A stretch of 64,000 bases of DNA from Brooklawnia sp937867175 (GCA_036821905.1 DAISIR010000008.1:54265-118264), one strand, 5' to 3'. Positions 16,842 through 25,565 are shown, counted from the first letter of the stretch. Notes: generated by a model from the sequence alone, not told the origin. Made by a program: numbers and translations.

Positions 16842-18073
16842 TGCCGGCCGGTCCCCCAAGCACGGCACGCAACTCCCCCGAGAACCCGCAGCCGCTCAGC
16901 GCCGTCGTCGACCAGGTCAAGGGTTGGGTGGAACGCTGCGGCTGGATCTGGGTGCAGGGCCAGGTGATCGAATTGCGTCGGCGCGCCGCGCCCACCCAGT
17001 TCCTCACCCTGCGCGACTCCCGCAGCGACCACTCCGCGAAGCTCACCTGCAGTTCGACGGTCCTGGACGCGGCCGGCCCCCTGACCGAAGGCATGACCGT
17101 GCTGGCCTGCCTCACCCCGCGGGTCTGGTCGAAGGACGCCAGCCTGTCGTTCGAATGCGCCGAGCTGCGGATAGCCGGCGAGGGGCGGCTGCTCGTCCAG
17201 CTCGAGCAACTCAAACGCAAGCTGCAGGCCGAAGGACTGTTCGATCCGGTCCGCAAGAAGCGGCTGCCGTTCCTGCCCGGGGTGATCGGGCTGGTCACCG
17301 GGGCGGACAGCGCCGCCGAACGCGATGTCTGCGAACACATCCGGCGCCGCTGGCCGGGCGCCCGGGTACGCGTCCGGCATGCGCTCATGCAGGGCCCGGA
17401 CGCGGCCGCCGACGTCATGCGCTCGCTGGCCGAACTGGACGCCGAACCCGCCGTGGAAGTCATCATCGTCGCCCGTGGTGGCGGCTCGCTCGAAGACCTG
17501 TTGCCGTTCAGTGATGAGGGTCTGGTCCGCGCCGTGGCGGCCACCCGCACCCCGGTGGTCAGCGCGATCGGCCACGAACCTGACAACCCCATCATCGACC
17601 TGGTTGCCGACGTCCGCGCCTCCACTCCGACCGATGCCGCCAAGCTGGTCGTCCCCGACGCCCGGGAGCAGGCCGAACAGGTGCGGGTGAGTCTGGCCCG
17701 GTTGCGCCAGGCGATCGTCGGACGACTGGTGGGCGAGCAGCAGTCCCTAGACCTGCTGCGTTCCCGGCCGGTGCTGCGCGACCCCACCGGCGGTTTCGTC
17801 GCCCACCAGGAGTGGCTGGACGCGACCCGTGGACGCCTGGACCGGGCGATCGACCGCAGGCTGGTCGACGAGCAGACCGCGGTTGACCATGCGCTGCGTT
17901 CAGTGCGGACGATGTCACCGAAGGCCACGCTGGAGCGCGGCTATGCGGTGGTAGCCGACGCTGAGGGCAACTCGGTGACGTCAGCGTCCCAGGTGGACGC
18001 CGGCGACCAGCTGCTGTTGTACCTGTCGGACGGGCAGGTCGTCGTCGAAGTCGACTACCAGGAGGAGAAATGA
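16841..18073 (+). CDS. xseA: Exodeoxyribonuclease VII large subunit
   Basis: Catalytic subunit of ExoVII, which degrades single-stranded DNA to oligonucleotides in repair. It has 410 residues. The N-terminal OB fold (QPLSAVVDQVKGWVERCGWIWVQGQV) leads into the conserved core GLVTGADSAAERDVCEHIRRRWP, then VIIVARGGGSLEDLLPFSDEGLVRAV and SAIGHEPDNPIIDLVADVRASTPTDAAKLVVPD, containing the residues assigned to catalysis. The C-terminus LERGYAVV is also typical. ATG 16841 overlaps the ispH stop (TGATG), implying translational coupling; its stop overlaps xseB in ATGA. Confidence 0.97.
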   Translation: MPAGPPSTARNSPENPQPLSAVVDQVKGWVERCGWIWVQGQVIELRRRAAPTQFLTLRDSRSDHSAKLTCSSTVLDAAGPLTEGMTVLACLTPRVWSKDASLSFECAELRIAGEGRLLVQLEQLKRKLQAEGLFDPVRKKRLPFLPGVIGLVTGADSAAERDVCEHIRRRWPGARVRVRHALMQGPDAAADVMRSLAELDAEPAVEVIIVARGGGSLEDLLPFSDEGLVRAVAATRTPVVSAIGHEPDNPIIDLVADVRASTPTDAAKLVVPDAREQAEQVRVSLARLRQAIVGRLVGEQQSLDLLRSRPVLRDPTGGFVAHQEWLDATRGRLDRAIDRRLVDEQTAVDHALRSVRTMSPKATLERGYAVVADAEGNSVTSASQVDAGDQLLLYLSDGQVVVEVDYQEEK

Positions 18074-18279
18074 GCTCACCCGAGCCGCAGATCGGCTATG
18101 AACAGGCCCGCCAGCAACTGCAGGAAGTGGTCACCAAGCTGGAATCGGGCGGCGTCCCGCTGGCGGAGTCGATGCAACTGTGGGAGCGGGGCGAGCAGTT
18201 GGCCGCCATCTGCCAACAGTGGCTGGACGGCGCCAAAGCCAAGGTCGAGGCGGCCCGCCAGTCTGCCCGGCCGCAGTAG
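18070..18279 (+). CDS. xseB: Exodeoxyribonuclease VII small subunit
   Basis: A 69-residue partner that assembles in several copies on XseA. The signature IGYEQARQQLQEVVTKLESGGVPLAESMQLWERGEQLA covers most of the protein and predicts two antiparallel helices. The start overlaps the xseA stop by four bases (ATGA) and GAGGAG lies just upstream. It ends 15 bases before the convergent GMP synthase gene; no terminator is visible between them. Confidence 0.96.
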   Translation: MSSPEPQIGYEQARQQLQEVVTKLESGGVPLAESMQLWERGEQLAAICQQWLDGAKAKVEAARQSARPQ

Positions 18280-18294
18280 CAGCCGCTGCGGAAC

Positions 18295-19278
18295 CTATTC
18301 CCACTCGATGGTGCCGGGTGGCTTCGGCGTGGTGTCGTACATCACCCTGGTGACGCCGTCGACCTCGGCGATTATCCGCAACGTGATCCGCTTGAGCAGG
18401 GCATATGGCAGTTCGGCGACCTCGGCGGTCATCGCGTCCACGCTGTTGACCGCGCGCAGCACGATGGCGTGGCCGTAGGTGCGTGCGCCGTCGACGACAC
18501 CGACCGCGCGACCACCCGGGCAGACGGTGAAGTACTGCCAGATCTCGTGCGCCAACCCCGCGCGGGCGATCTCGTCGCGCAGGATGGCGTCGGATTCGCG
18601 AACCATCCGGACGGTCTCTCGGGTCAGCGCGCCGACGACCCGCACCCCCAGACCGGGGCCGGGGAACGGCTGGCGCCAGACCATCTCGTGCGGCAGGCCG
18701 AGCAGTTCGCCGGCGACGCGCACCTCGTCCTTGAACAGGTACTTGACCGGCTCGACCAGCTCGAAGTCGAAGTCGTCGGGCAATCCGCCGACATTGTGGT
18801 GCGACTTGACGACGCCGGTGTCGGACTGGGATTCGAGGATGTCCGGGTAGATGGTGCCCTGCACCAGGTAGTCGATCCGGCCGAGCTTGGCCGCCTCGTC
18901 CTCGAAGACTCGGATGAATTCCTCGCCGATGATCTTGCGCTTCGTCTCAGGCTCGTCAACGCCGTCGAGCTTGCCGAAGAAGCGGTCTTGGGCGTCCACC
19001 ATGATCAGGTGCATGCCGAAGTGGTTGCCGAACAGTTCGCGGACCATCTCGGGTTCGCCGGCCCGCATCAGGCCGTGGTCGACGAAGATGCACGTCAACT
19101 GGTCGCCGACCGCGGCGTGCACGATCGCGGCGCACACGGAGCTGTCCACCCCGCCGGACAGGGCACAGAGCACCTGCCGGTCGCCCACCTGTCGACGAAC
19201 CTGGTCGATCATCAGGTCGACGTACTGCTCGATGGTGCCCTCGAACCCGGTGCGGGTGGCCAATGAATCACGCTCCAT
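18295..19278 (-). CDS. GMP synthase ATP-pyrophosphatase/dimerisation subunit, lacking the glutamine amidotransferase domain
   Basis: A 327-residue protein covering only the C-terminal two thirds of GuaA. The N-type PP-loop SGGVDSS is at residues 41-47, followed by FVDHGLMR, KRKIIGEEFIRVFE, LVQGTIYPDILES, SHHNVGGLPDD and WRQPFPGPGLGVRV, ending in the dimerisation domain with KPPGTIEWE. Normal bacterial GuaA is about 520 residues with an N-terminal class I glutaminase; no such domain is encoded upstream, where a PhoH stub lies instead. Archaea use separate GuaAa/GuaAb subunits. As it stands it could use free ammonia or a glutaminase encoded elsewhere. Stretches such as IWQYFTVCPG look more like Firmicutes-type GuaA than the usual actinobacterial form, hinting at transfer. 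ATG 19278 is the likely start; TTG 19305 is also in frame. Confidence 0.85.
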   Translation of the reverse strand: MERDSLATRTGFEGTIEQYVDLMIDQVRRQVGDRQVLCALSGGVDSSVCAAIVHAAVGDQLTCIFVDHGLMRAGEPEMVRELFGNHFGMHLIMVDAQDRFFGKLDGVDEPETKRKIIGEEFIRVFEDEAAKLGRIDYLVQGTIYPDILESQSDTGVVKSHHNVGGLPDDFDFELVEPVKYLFKDEVRVAGELLGLPHEMVWRQPFPGPGLGVRVVGALTRETVRMVRESDAILRDEIARAGLAHEIWQYFTVCPGGRAVGVVDGARTYGHAIVLRAVNSVDAMTAEVAELPYALLKRITLRIIAEVDGVTRVMYDTTPKPPGTIEWE

Positions 19279-19289
19279 GGCCGCCCATG

Positions 19290-19449
19290 CTATGGCATCG
19301 GCCAACGCTCTGAACGGTTCAGCGTGACGTGCCCGAACAACGGGTTGCCCTTCAGCCTCTCCACCACAGCGGCGACACCGTCGTGGCGTCCGACCCGCAG
19401 GTTGTCGCGTTGGGCGACGTCGCGGGTGAGCACCCCGATCGGCGCCCGG
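19290..19449 (-). pseudogene. C-terminal stub of a PIN/PhoH-type ATPase gene
   Basis: The frame reads TRDVAQRDNLRVGRHDG, then VAAVVERLKG and FGHVTLNRSER. This matches the conserved end of actinobacterial PhoH-family (PIN-PhoH) ATPases, where RSERS and a short helix normally follow. Here it runs into WPMP and a stop at the start region of the GMP synthase gene. The 5' end is cut flush at the trhA stop. Only about 45 codons of roughly 430 remain, so it cannot be functional. In related genomes phoH lies near trhA and uppS, so this looks like the scar of a deletion or replacement at this locus. Confidence 0.7.
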
Positions 19450-20199
19450 TCAGGCGACGGCCAGCAGAATGGCCACCCAGTGACACATCGCGCCCAGGAT
19501 CGTCCCGGCGTGGAAGATCTCGTGGAAGCCGAACCATTTCGGGCTCGGGTTGGGACGCTTTCGCGCGTAGACCACCGCCCCCAGCGTGTAACAGACCCCA
19601 CCCGCGAGCAGCAGGATGACCACCGCTGGCCCGCCGCTGGCCCAGAAGCTGGGCAGCCAGAACAGCGCCACCCAGCCCATCGCGATGTACAGGGCGACGT
19701 ACAGCCAGCGCGGTGCGCCCAGCCAGAACGTTCGGAACAGCACCTCGGCCAGCGCGCAACCCCAGATCACGCTCAGCAGGACCACCCGGGAGGTGCCTTC
19801 CAGCAGGGCCAACGCCAACGGCGTGTAGGTGCCGGCGATGAAGACCGCGATGTTGGAGTGGTCTACTCGCCTCAGCACCGCCTCCACCTTCTCGGTCCAC
19901 CGCCCACGGTGGTAGACGGCCGAATGCCCGAACAGCAGTACCGCGGTGAGGGTCCAGACTGCGCAACCGACACGAACCAGCGGGTCGTCGGCGAGGATCA
20001 GCAGCAGCAGCCCGCCGATCAGCGCAAGGGGCGTGTTGATCATGTGCAAAACGCCGCGCAGCTTGGGCTTGATGAGGGACGCGGCCGCAGCCACGCTCAG
20101 GCCCGGCGGGGCGGCCAAGCTGGCGTCGTCCTTGGGACCACTGACCGAATCATCGCGTCCGGGGGCCAGTGGCCCAGCCTCGCGCAGGTCTTGATTCAT
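19450..20199 (-). CDS. Hemolysin III family (TrhA/PAQR) membrane protein
   Basis: A 249-residue integral membrane protein of the PAQR/hemolysin III family, with an N-terminal cytosolic segment of about 50 residues and seven predicted helices. Conserved signatures are HMINTPLALIGG near the first helix, HSAVYHRGRWT with the metal-site histidine, RVDHSNIAVFIAGTYTP, and the C-terminal GFHEIFHAGTILGAMCHWVAIL with two further metal histidines. Despite the name, lysis is unproven for most members; a role in membrane-energetics homeostasis is proposed. ATG 20199 lies seven bases after TACGGT; a GTG at 20208 is in frame but overlaps that box. It is divergent from uppS. Confidence 0.9.
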   Translation of the reverse strand: MNQDLREAGPLAPGRDDSVSGPKDDASLAAPPGLSVAAAASLIKPKLRGVLHMINTPLALIGGLLLLILADDPLVRVGCAVWTLTAVLLFGHSAVYHRGRWTEKVEAVLRRVDHSNIAVFIAGTYTPLALALLEGTSRVVLLSVIWGCALAEVLFRTFWLGAPRWLYVALYIAMGWVALFWLPSFWASGGPAVVILLLAGGVCYTLGAVVYARKRPNPSPKWFGFHEIFHAGTILGAMCHWVAILLAVA

Positions 20200-20263
20200 G
20201 GAATCCACCGTACCCCCGCCGACTGGCGCCGAGAAACTTGATCCCAGCGGGCATCGCCCTCGC

Positions 20264-20269
20264 TACGCT
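20264..20269 (+). promoter_or_regulatory. -10 box (TACGCT), leaderless promoter of uppS
   Basis: TACGCT is followed by TGCCGC and the ATG at 20276; there is no ribosome binding site. Confidence 0.6.
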
Positions 20270-20275
20270 TGCCGC

Positions 20276-21109
20276 ATGGCCAACAAAGTGGTGAACGCGG
20301 TTGAAGACACCGTGACCACACTGCTTGACCGGGCCCCCCGGGGGTTGGCCCAGGCCATGTACCGCTTCTACGAGAACCGGCTGCGGAGCCAATTCGACCC
20401 TTCAGCGCTGCCCCGTCACGTCGCCGTGCTGGCCGACGGGAACCGGCGTTGGGCCCGCCTGAACGCGCCCGGGCAGCCAGTCGAGGTCGGCTACCAGGCC
20501 GGCGCCGACAAGCTGAAGCAGTTCGTCCAATGGTGCGACGGGGTGAAGATCCAGGTGGTCACCTTGTGGGTGCTGTCCACCGACAACCTGCGGCGCTCCC
20601 AGGACGAGGAACTGTTGCCGCTGCTTAGGGTCATCGTGAACCTGGTGGACGAACTGGCTGCCACCCGCAAGTACCAGGTGATGGTGGTGGGCGACCTGGG
20701 GTTGCTGCCGCCCGACTGCGCAGCCGAGTTGACGCGGGCCGCCACCGCCACCCAGCCCGTTCGCGGCATGCACGTCAATGTGGCGGTCAGCTACGGTGGA
20801 CGCCACGAACTGCGCGACGCGGTACGCTCGCTGCTCGCAAAGGAGGCGGCGGCGGGCAACACCTTGGAGTCCTTGGCGGAAAGCCTTGAGATCGACCAGA
20901 TCTCCGAGCACCTCTATACCAAGGGGCAGCCCGACCCCGACCTGATCATCAGGACCTCTGGCGAGCAACGACTCAGCGGCTTCCTGATGTGGCAGTCGGC
21001 GCACAGTGAGTTCTACTTCTGTGAAGCGTTGTGGCCCGACTTCCGCAAAGTCGATTTCTACCGGGCGTTGCGTTCGTACTCCGACCGGGAGCGCCGATTC
21101 GGCAAGTGA
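20276..21109 (+). CDS. uppS: (Z)-isoprenyl diphosphate synthase (UppS family, short-chain type)
   Basis: A 277-residue cis-prenyltransferase. The pyrophosphate-binding P-loop is HVAVLADGNRRWAR near residue 45, with the catalytic Asp in the DGNRRWA motif. TLWVLSTDNLRRS, VAVSYGGRHELRDAV, DPDLIIRTSGEQRLSGFLMWQSAHSEFYF and the final YSDRERRFG complete the family set. In actinobacteria the copy next to trhA resembles Rv1086, which makes short-chain Z-prenyl diphosphate, while a second enzyme makes decaprenyl diphosphate; product length here is not determined. The product feeds cell-wall lipid carriers, and ispH in this window supplies the building blocks. The start ATG 20276 is chosen from the -10 box and conserved length. 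Confidence 0.95.
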   Translation: MANKVVNAVEDTVTTLLDRAPRGLAQAMYRFYENRLRSQFDPSALPRHVAVLADGNRRWARLNAPGQPVEVGYQAGADKLKQFVQWCDGVKIQVVTLWVLSTDNLRRSQDEELLPLLRVIVNLVDELAATRKYQVMVVGDLGLLPPDCAAELTRAATATQPVRGMHVNVAVSYGGRHELRDAVRSLLAKEAAAGNTLESLAESLEIDQISEHLYTKGQPDPDLIIRTSGEQRLSGFLMWQSAHSEFYFCEALWPDFRKVDFYRALRSYSDRERRFGK

Positions 21110-21115
21110 GCCGGG

Positions 21116-23176
21116 TCAGTGGGTTTGGGCCCAGAGCAGGCCGCGCAGGTCGGCCCAGTCAGCGGTCGGCTCCTGGCAGGTCACACCACGGCAGACGTAG
21201 ACGGTGGGCTGGTCGTTGCGCATGCTGCGTCCGGTGAACAGGTCACCGAAGCCCAGCGTGCCGGCGGGCGCCGAGACCACGACACTGCCCCACGGCGCCA
21301 GCCGCCAGGCCGCCCGAGCTTGCTCGGACATCGGGTCGCCGGAGTCGTCGACCACCACCACCTCGGCAGGTCCCCAGCCGCGCCGGGCTTCGTCGTCCGA
21401 GAGGAGTTCGGCGAACCCCCAGCCGGAGTGTCTGGGCGAGACCACCAGGACCGAGTGCAGGGTGGCCTGTGCGGTGTCCGCCCGTGCCGCCAGGTCGGGA
21501 CGCTCGGCGAGCCGCGCCGCGGCCCGTAGCGCGATCACCATCAGCGAAGTGCTGCTGGGTAGCGCCTCGTCGTCCTTGCGCCGGGGACGCTCGAACAACT
21601 CCGTTGACGCGGTCGCGTCGAAGAAACCGCCGTCCGCGGCACCGAACAGCTCGATTGCCCGCTCGAGCAGGACGATCGCCCTGGCAAGCCAGTCGGCGTC
21701 GCCCAACGCCCCGGCCAGTGACACGAAGCCGAGCGCGGCGGCCGCGTAGTCGGACGTCACACCGTCGGGCCCAGTCGTGACCCGGCAAAGCACGCGACGC
21801 TCGGCGTCCCAGTGCTGTTCCCACAGGTAGCTGGCCGCGCCGGCGGCCAGGTCGAGCCACTCGCGCTCGCCGAAGACCATGGCCGCTTTGGTCAGCGAAT
21901 CAACCACGAGACCGTTCCACGCCGTCACTACCTTGTCGTCACGATCGGGACGCGGTCGCCGATCGCGGATCGCCTTCAGTACCGCGATGACGTTGGCGAG
22001 GCGTCCGGGATGCGGGTTGCCGTGCAGCTGCAGGGTGGACAGTCCGCTGCCGTCGGTCGGGGCGTGCGCCCCCAGCGGCAGGTTCCCGCCGTAGGTGACG
22101 TGGAAGACGCCTTGGGCGAACTTCGAATCCTTGCCCAGGTACTCGTCGAACAGTTGCGGACTCCACAGGTAGTGGGCACCCTCGGCATGCTCACCGGCCT
22201 CGTCCAGCGAGTCGGCGTCCAGGCTCGCCGCGAAACCGCCACCGGGCAGCGCCATCTCGTTGGTCAGCCAGCTGACGATGCCGCGCACCACCCGCTCGAA
22301 CAATTCCCGCTGCTCTGTGCCATCGTCTGGTGTCGCCCGCAGCCAGCCACGGGTGTAGGTGCCGAGCAGCAGCGCATTGTCGTAGAGCATCTTCTCGAAG
22401 TGCGGCACCTCCCAGTCGGCGTCGACGCAGTAGCGGTGGAAGCCGCCGCCGACCTGGTCGTGGAGGCCACCGCGAGCCATCGACTCGAGGGTGAACAGCA
22501 CCCGATCGTTGCCCAGCGGATCGGTGCGCACGAGCAGGGCGTCCAGCACCGGCGCCTGCGGGAACTTGGGTGCACCACCGAAGCCGCCGTGGCCGGGGTC
22601 GAACTCGGTGTGCACCTTGGTGAGCAGCCGATGCGGGGCGAGGTTGGCCTCGGGGATGGACAGCAGCGGCGGCCGGTCCAGGTCGGCGACGCGCTTGACG
22701 ATGGTGGCCGCCGAGCAGGTCACCTCGTCCCGGCGTTCTGCCCAGGCCTCGGCGAGCGCTTCGACCAGTTCACTGAAGGACGGCAGGCCACCCCGCGGTT
22801 CGGGCGGGAAGTAGGTGCCGGCGAAGAACGGTTCACCCGCAGGCGTGCAGAAGACCGTCATCGGCCAGCCGCCCTGGCCGGTGAGAGCCTGGGTCGTGCG
22901 CATGAACGCCTGGTCGACGTCGGGGTGTTCCTCACGGTCGACCTTGATGGCGACGAAGTGCTCGTTGACGAAGGCGCCGACCTCGGCGTCGGCGAAGGTT
23001 TCGCGGGCCATCACGTGACACCAGTGACACGACGAGTAGCCGATGCTCACCAAGACCAGCACGTCACGTCGGGCCGCCTCGGCGAAGGCCTCCGGCCCCC
23101 AGTTCCACCAATCAACCGGGTTGTCGGCGTGCTGGCGTAGGTACTGGCTGGTCGCGGACGCGAGTCGGTTCGGCAT
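21116..23176 (-). CDS. Thioredoxin-domain protein DUF255 (YyaL/spermatogenesis-associated protein 20 family)
   Basis: A 686-residue cytosolic protein. The first 170 residues are a thioredoxin-like domain starting RLASATSQYLRQHADNPVDWWNW with the motif CHWCH at 50-54, in place of CxxC. The rest is an (alpha/alpha)6 barrel like N-acylglucosamine 2-epimerase enzymes (GGFHRYCVDADWEVPHFEKMLYDNA, then DDKVVTAWNGL). The family is widespread and its reaction is unproven. The same gene sits beside trhA and uppS in Mycobacterium (Rv1084). ATG 23176 lies seven bases after TAGCCT; the GNAT gene ends only 10 bases upstream, so readthrough is also possible. Confidence 0.93.
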   Translation of the reverse strand: MPNRLASATSQYLRQHADNPVDWWNWGPEAFAEAARRDVLVLVSIGYSSCHWCHVMARETFADAEVGAFVNEHFVAIKVDREEHPDVDQAFMRTTQALTGQGGWPMTVFCTPAGEPFFAGTYFPPEPRGGLPSFSELVEALAEAWAERRDEVTCSAATIVKRVADLDRPPLLSIPEANLAPHRLLTKVHTEFDPGHGGFGGAPKFPQAPVLDALLVRTDPLGNDRVLFTLESMARGGLHDQVGGGFHRYCVDADWEVPHFEKMLYDNALLLGTYTRGWLRATPDDGTEQRELFERVVRGIVSWLTNEMALPGGGFAASLDADSLDEAGEHAEGAHYLWSPQLFDEYLGKDSKFAQGVFHVTYGGNLPLGAHAPTDGSGLSTLQLHGNPHPGRLANVIAVLKAIRDRRPRPDRDDKVVTAWNGLVVDSLTKAAMVFGEREWLDLAAGAASYLWEQHWDAERRVLCRVTTGPDGVTSDYAAAALGFVSLAGALGDADWLARAIVLLERAIELFGAADGGFFDATASTELFERPRRKDDEALPSSTSLMVIALRAAARLAERPDLAARADTAQATLHSVLVVSPRHSGWGFAELLSDDEARRGWGPAEVVVVDDSGDPMSEQARAAWRLAPWGSVVVSAPAGTLGFGDLFTGRSMRNDQPTVYVCRGVTCQEPTADWADLRGLLWAQTH

Positions 23177-23186
23177 GGGGGCTAGG

Positions 23187-23735
23187 CTACGTGGCCGAAG
23201 ACAGCAACTCGTAGATGCCGTAGTTGCGCGCCCGGTCGCGGACCTCCTCGTCCACTGTGATACCGGTTGGTTGCGCTCCGGCGGCCAGTGCGGCCGCGAT
23301 CGACGCCACGTTTTCGCGTTCGATTCTGAGTAGCAGGCGCGACAACCCGAGTTCGTTCAACGCCCAGTCGCTCAGCAGTTCCACGGCGCGGCGCGCGACC
23401 CGGTTGCCCCGCGCCCAGTCGGCCACCCAGTAGCCGATCTCGCCCTGCGCACCCTGTTCATCGATATGCATCAACGAGATGGCGCCGATCACCGCGTCTT
23501 CGTCGTCGGTGATCGCGCAGTTGACGTCGGTACGCTTTCGCCAGATCTGGGGCCCCAGCGCGACGAATGCCTCGGCGTCAGTCAACCGGTAGGGCGAAGG
23601 CACGCTGGTGAATGCCTGCACCATCTCGTCCTGGCACGCCTCGAAGACCGCCTGCGCATCTTCCGGACGCCACGGTCGCAAGATGATCGTTTCGCCATCC
23701 AGAATCGGCTGGTCTTCAGGCCAGTTCAGAGTCAT
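23187..23735 (-). CDS. GNAT family N-acetyltransferase (RimJ/RimL-like)
   Basis: A 182-residue acetyltransferase with the RimJ/RimL pattern: LRPWRPEDAQAVFEACQD at the N-terminus, the core strand GAISLMHIDEQGAQGEIGYWVA, the acetyl-CoA P-loop ARGNRVARRAVELLSDWALNELGLSRLLLRIERENVASIAAALAAGA (about 108-155). It probably acetylates a protein N-terminus or a small amine; the substrate cannot be read from sequence. The start ATG 23735 is six bases after TAGGCT, a clear leaderless arrangement. Confidence 0.87.
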   Translation of the reverse strand: MTLNWPEDQPILDGETIILRPWRPEDAQAVFEACQDEMVQAFTSVPSPYRLTDAEAFVALGPQIWRKRTDVNCAITDDEDAVIGAISLMHIDEQGAQGEIGYWVADWARGNRVARRAVELLSDWALNELGLSRLLLRIERENVASIAAALAAGAQPTGITVDEEVRDRARNYGIYELLSSAT

Positions 23736-23741
23736 GACCGA

Positions 23742-23747
23742 AGCCTA
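23742..23747 (-). promoter_or_regulatory. -10 box (TAGGCT), leaderless promoter of the GNAT gene
   Basis: On the minus strand TAGGCT, six bases TCGGTC, then ATG 23735. No recognisable -35 is present at 17 bases. Confidence 0.6.
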
Positions 23748-23774
23748 TCGACCCGGCAAAGCTCGGATCATGGC

Positions 23775-25520
23775 TTACCGGGAGTCGTTGCGGGGCAGTG
23801 GCAGATGTTCGGCCCACGCCGGATACTCACCTGTTGTCTGCGTCACCCAGTTCACATACGCCTCGACTGCGGTGGGCAGGGTGGGATAGGCCCGTCCATT
23901 GAGGCGTTCGAGGAAACCGGCGCGCGCCAACTCGTCACGGGTGTCTTGTTTCACCCTGGCCAGGGCGACGACGACGCCGCGAGCCTCTAACGCGCGGCGC
24001 ACCTCCTCCAACGCGTCGATGGCGGTCAGGTCTAACTGGGTGTTGGCCTCGACATTGAGCAGGAACCAGTGGATCTCGCCAGGGGCCTCGTCGACGGCAG
24101 CCAATGCCCGGCGCCGGAAGTTCTCGGCGTTGGCGAAGAAGAGCGGCGAGTCGTAGCGGAAGACGACCAGCCCCGGCACCTGCTCCCCTTGAGGAAAATC
24201 GGTGATGTCGTGCATTCCCGCCAGTCCCGGCACGTAGCCGAGCACGGCGGCCTCCGGGTTCGCGATGCGCCGCACCAGGTCGAGCAGCGACAGCACAACT
24301 GCGATTGCGATCCCGATAAGAACGTTGAACAGCACCACGGCGAGCGCGGTGGCCAACGAGAGCACCAACTCCGCGAGCCGGAAGCGAGCCAGCCGGCGGA
24401 ACTCAGGGACATCAACCAACTGGATCGCAGCGTAGATCACCACGGCAGCCAAGGTGGCCTCCGGAAACGCGGCGAGCACCGGGCCCAGCACGAACATGGT
24501 CGCCAGCAGGCAGCCCAGCGCCACCAGCGAATAGAGCTGCGTGCGTGACCCCATCGAGTCTCCCAGCGCGGCGCGTGACCCGCTGGACGAGACCGGGAAA
24601 CCTTGGGTGAGCCCGGCCGAGATGTTGCACAGGCCGAGTGCGAGCAGTTCCTGATTCATGTCGACCTGTTCCCGGCGCCGGGCGGCGAACGCCCGTCCAA
24701 TCAACGCATTGTCGCTGAACCCGACGACGGCGATACCCAGCGCGGCGGGCAGCAGCTTCGTCCAGTCGACGCCGGTGAAGTCGGGGATGACCACGCCGGG
24801 CAATCCCGAGGGCACTTCGCCGACCACTCGGACCCCTAGCGCCCTCAACCCGGCGAAATGGGCCAGCGCCGCCGCGGCCAGCATCACCAGCAACGGGCCG
24901 GGCAACTTGGGTGCGAATCGTTTGGCGATGAACAAGGCCAGCACCGAGGCGGTGGCCAGCAGGAAGGTGGGCAGGTTCACCTCGTCGAGTTGGGCGAGCA
25001 ACGATCCCAACTCATCCCAGAGTCGTTCGCCACTGATTTGCAATCCGGTGACCTTGCCGAGCTGGCTGACGATCATCAACACCGCCACCCCCGCCAGGTA
25101 ACCGATCAGCACGGGACGCGACAGCAGCCCGGCCACGAAGCCCAGCCGCGCCACGTAGGCGACCAGACAGACGGCCCCGGTGGTCAGCGCCAGAATTGCA
25201 CCCAGGGCGGCTCGGGTCGCCAGGCTTGCGTCTCGGACGGAGGCGACTCCGGCCAGGGAGCTGATCGCCAGTGCGGTCATCAGCGCGGAGGTCGACTCGG
25301 GGCCGACCGACAGCTGACGGCTGGAGCCGAAGACGGCGTAGACCAGCAGCGGGGCGACCAGTGCCCACAGCCCCACCACGGCGGGCAGCCCGGCGACCTC
25401 GGCGTAGGCCATCGACTGGGGGACCATGTAGGCCGCCACCGTGACGCCAGCGAGCACGTCCCCGCGCAGCCAGCTGCGGTCGTAGTGCCGCAGCACGCCC
25501 AGCCCGGGGACGAAACTCAT
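23775..25520 (-). CDS. SulP family inorganic anion transporter with STAS domain
   Basis: A 581-residue membrane protein of the SLC26/SulP family. The start DVLAGVTVAAYMVPQSMAYAEVAGLP (about residues 21-46) is the family signature; SSRQLSVGPESTSALMTA follows, and about 12-14 helices run to residue 420. The C-terminal STAS domain (about 440-560) reads VPGLVVFRYDSPLFFANAENFRRR and LLNVEANTQLDLTAIDALEEVRRALEARG. It may carry sulfate, bicarbonate or another oxyanion; no partner gene such as carbonic anhydrase or cys genes is adjacent to decide. ATG 25520 follows TAACGT by six bases. Confidence 0.93.
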   Translation of the reverse strand: MSFVPGLGVLRHYDRSWLRGDVLAGVTVAAYMVPQSMAYAEVAGLPAVVGLWALVAPLLVYAVFGSSRQLSVGPESTSALMTALAISSLAGVASVRDASLATRAALGAILALTTGAVCLVAYVARLGFVAGLLSRPVLIGYLAGVAVLMIVSQLGKVTGLQISGERLWDELGSLLAQLDEVNLPTFLLATASVLALFIAKRFAPKLPGPLLVMLAAAALAHFAGLRALGVRVVGEVPSGLPGVVIPDFTGVDWTKLLPAALGIAVVGFSDNALIGRAFAARRREQVDMNQELLALGLCNISAGLTQGFPVSSSGSRAALGDSMGSRTQLYSLVALGCLLATMFVLGPVLAAFPEATLAAVVIYAAIQLVDVPEFRRLARFRLAELVLSLATALAVVLFNVLIGIAIAVVLSLLDLVRRIANPEAAVLGYVPGLAGMHDITDFPQGEQVPGLVVFRYDSPLFFANAENFRRRALAAVDEAPGEIHWFLLNVEANTQLDLTAIDALEEVRRALEARGVVVALARVKQDTRDELARAGFLERLNGRAYPTLPTAVEAYVNWVTQTTGEYPAWAEHLPLPRNDSR

Positions 25521-25526
25521 TGTCCA

Positions 25527-25532
25527 ACGTTA
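25527..25532 (-). promoter_or_regulatory. -10 box (TAACGT), leaderless promoter of the SulP gene
   Basis: TAACGT, six bases TGGACA, then ATG at 25520 on the minus strand. Confidence 0.6.
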
Positions 25533-25565
25533 GCGGGGGTGATCCCACCCGCAGGTCGATGCGGC

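Noticed and set aside
21812..23140. A 442-codon open frame antisense to the DUF255 gene
   Set aside because: Shadow of a strongly conserved gene, no start signal, Gln/Gly/Arg-rich composition typical of antisense translation.
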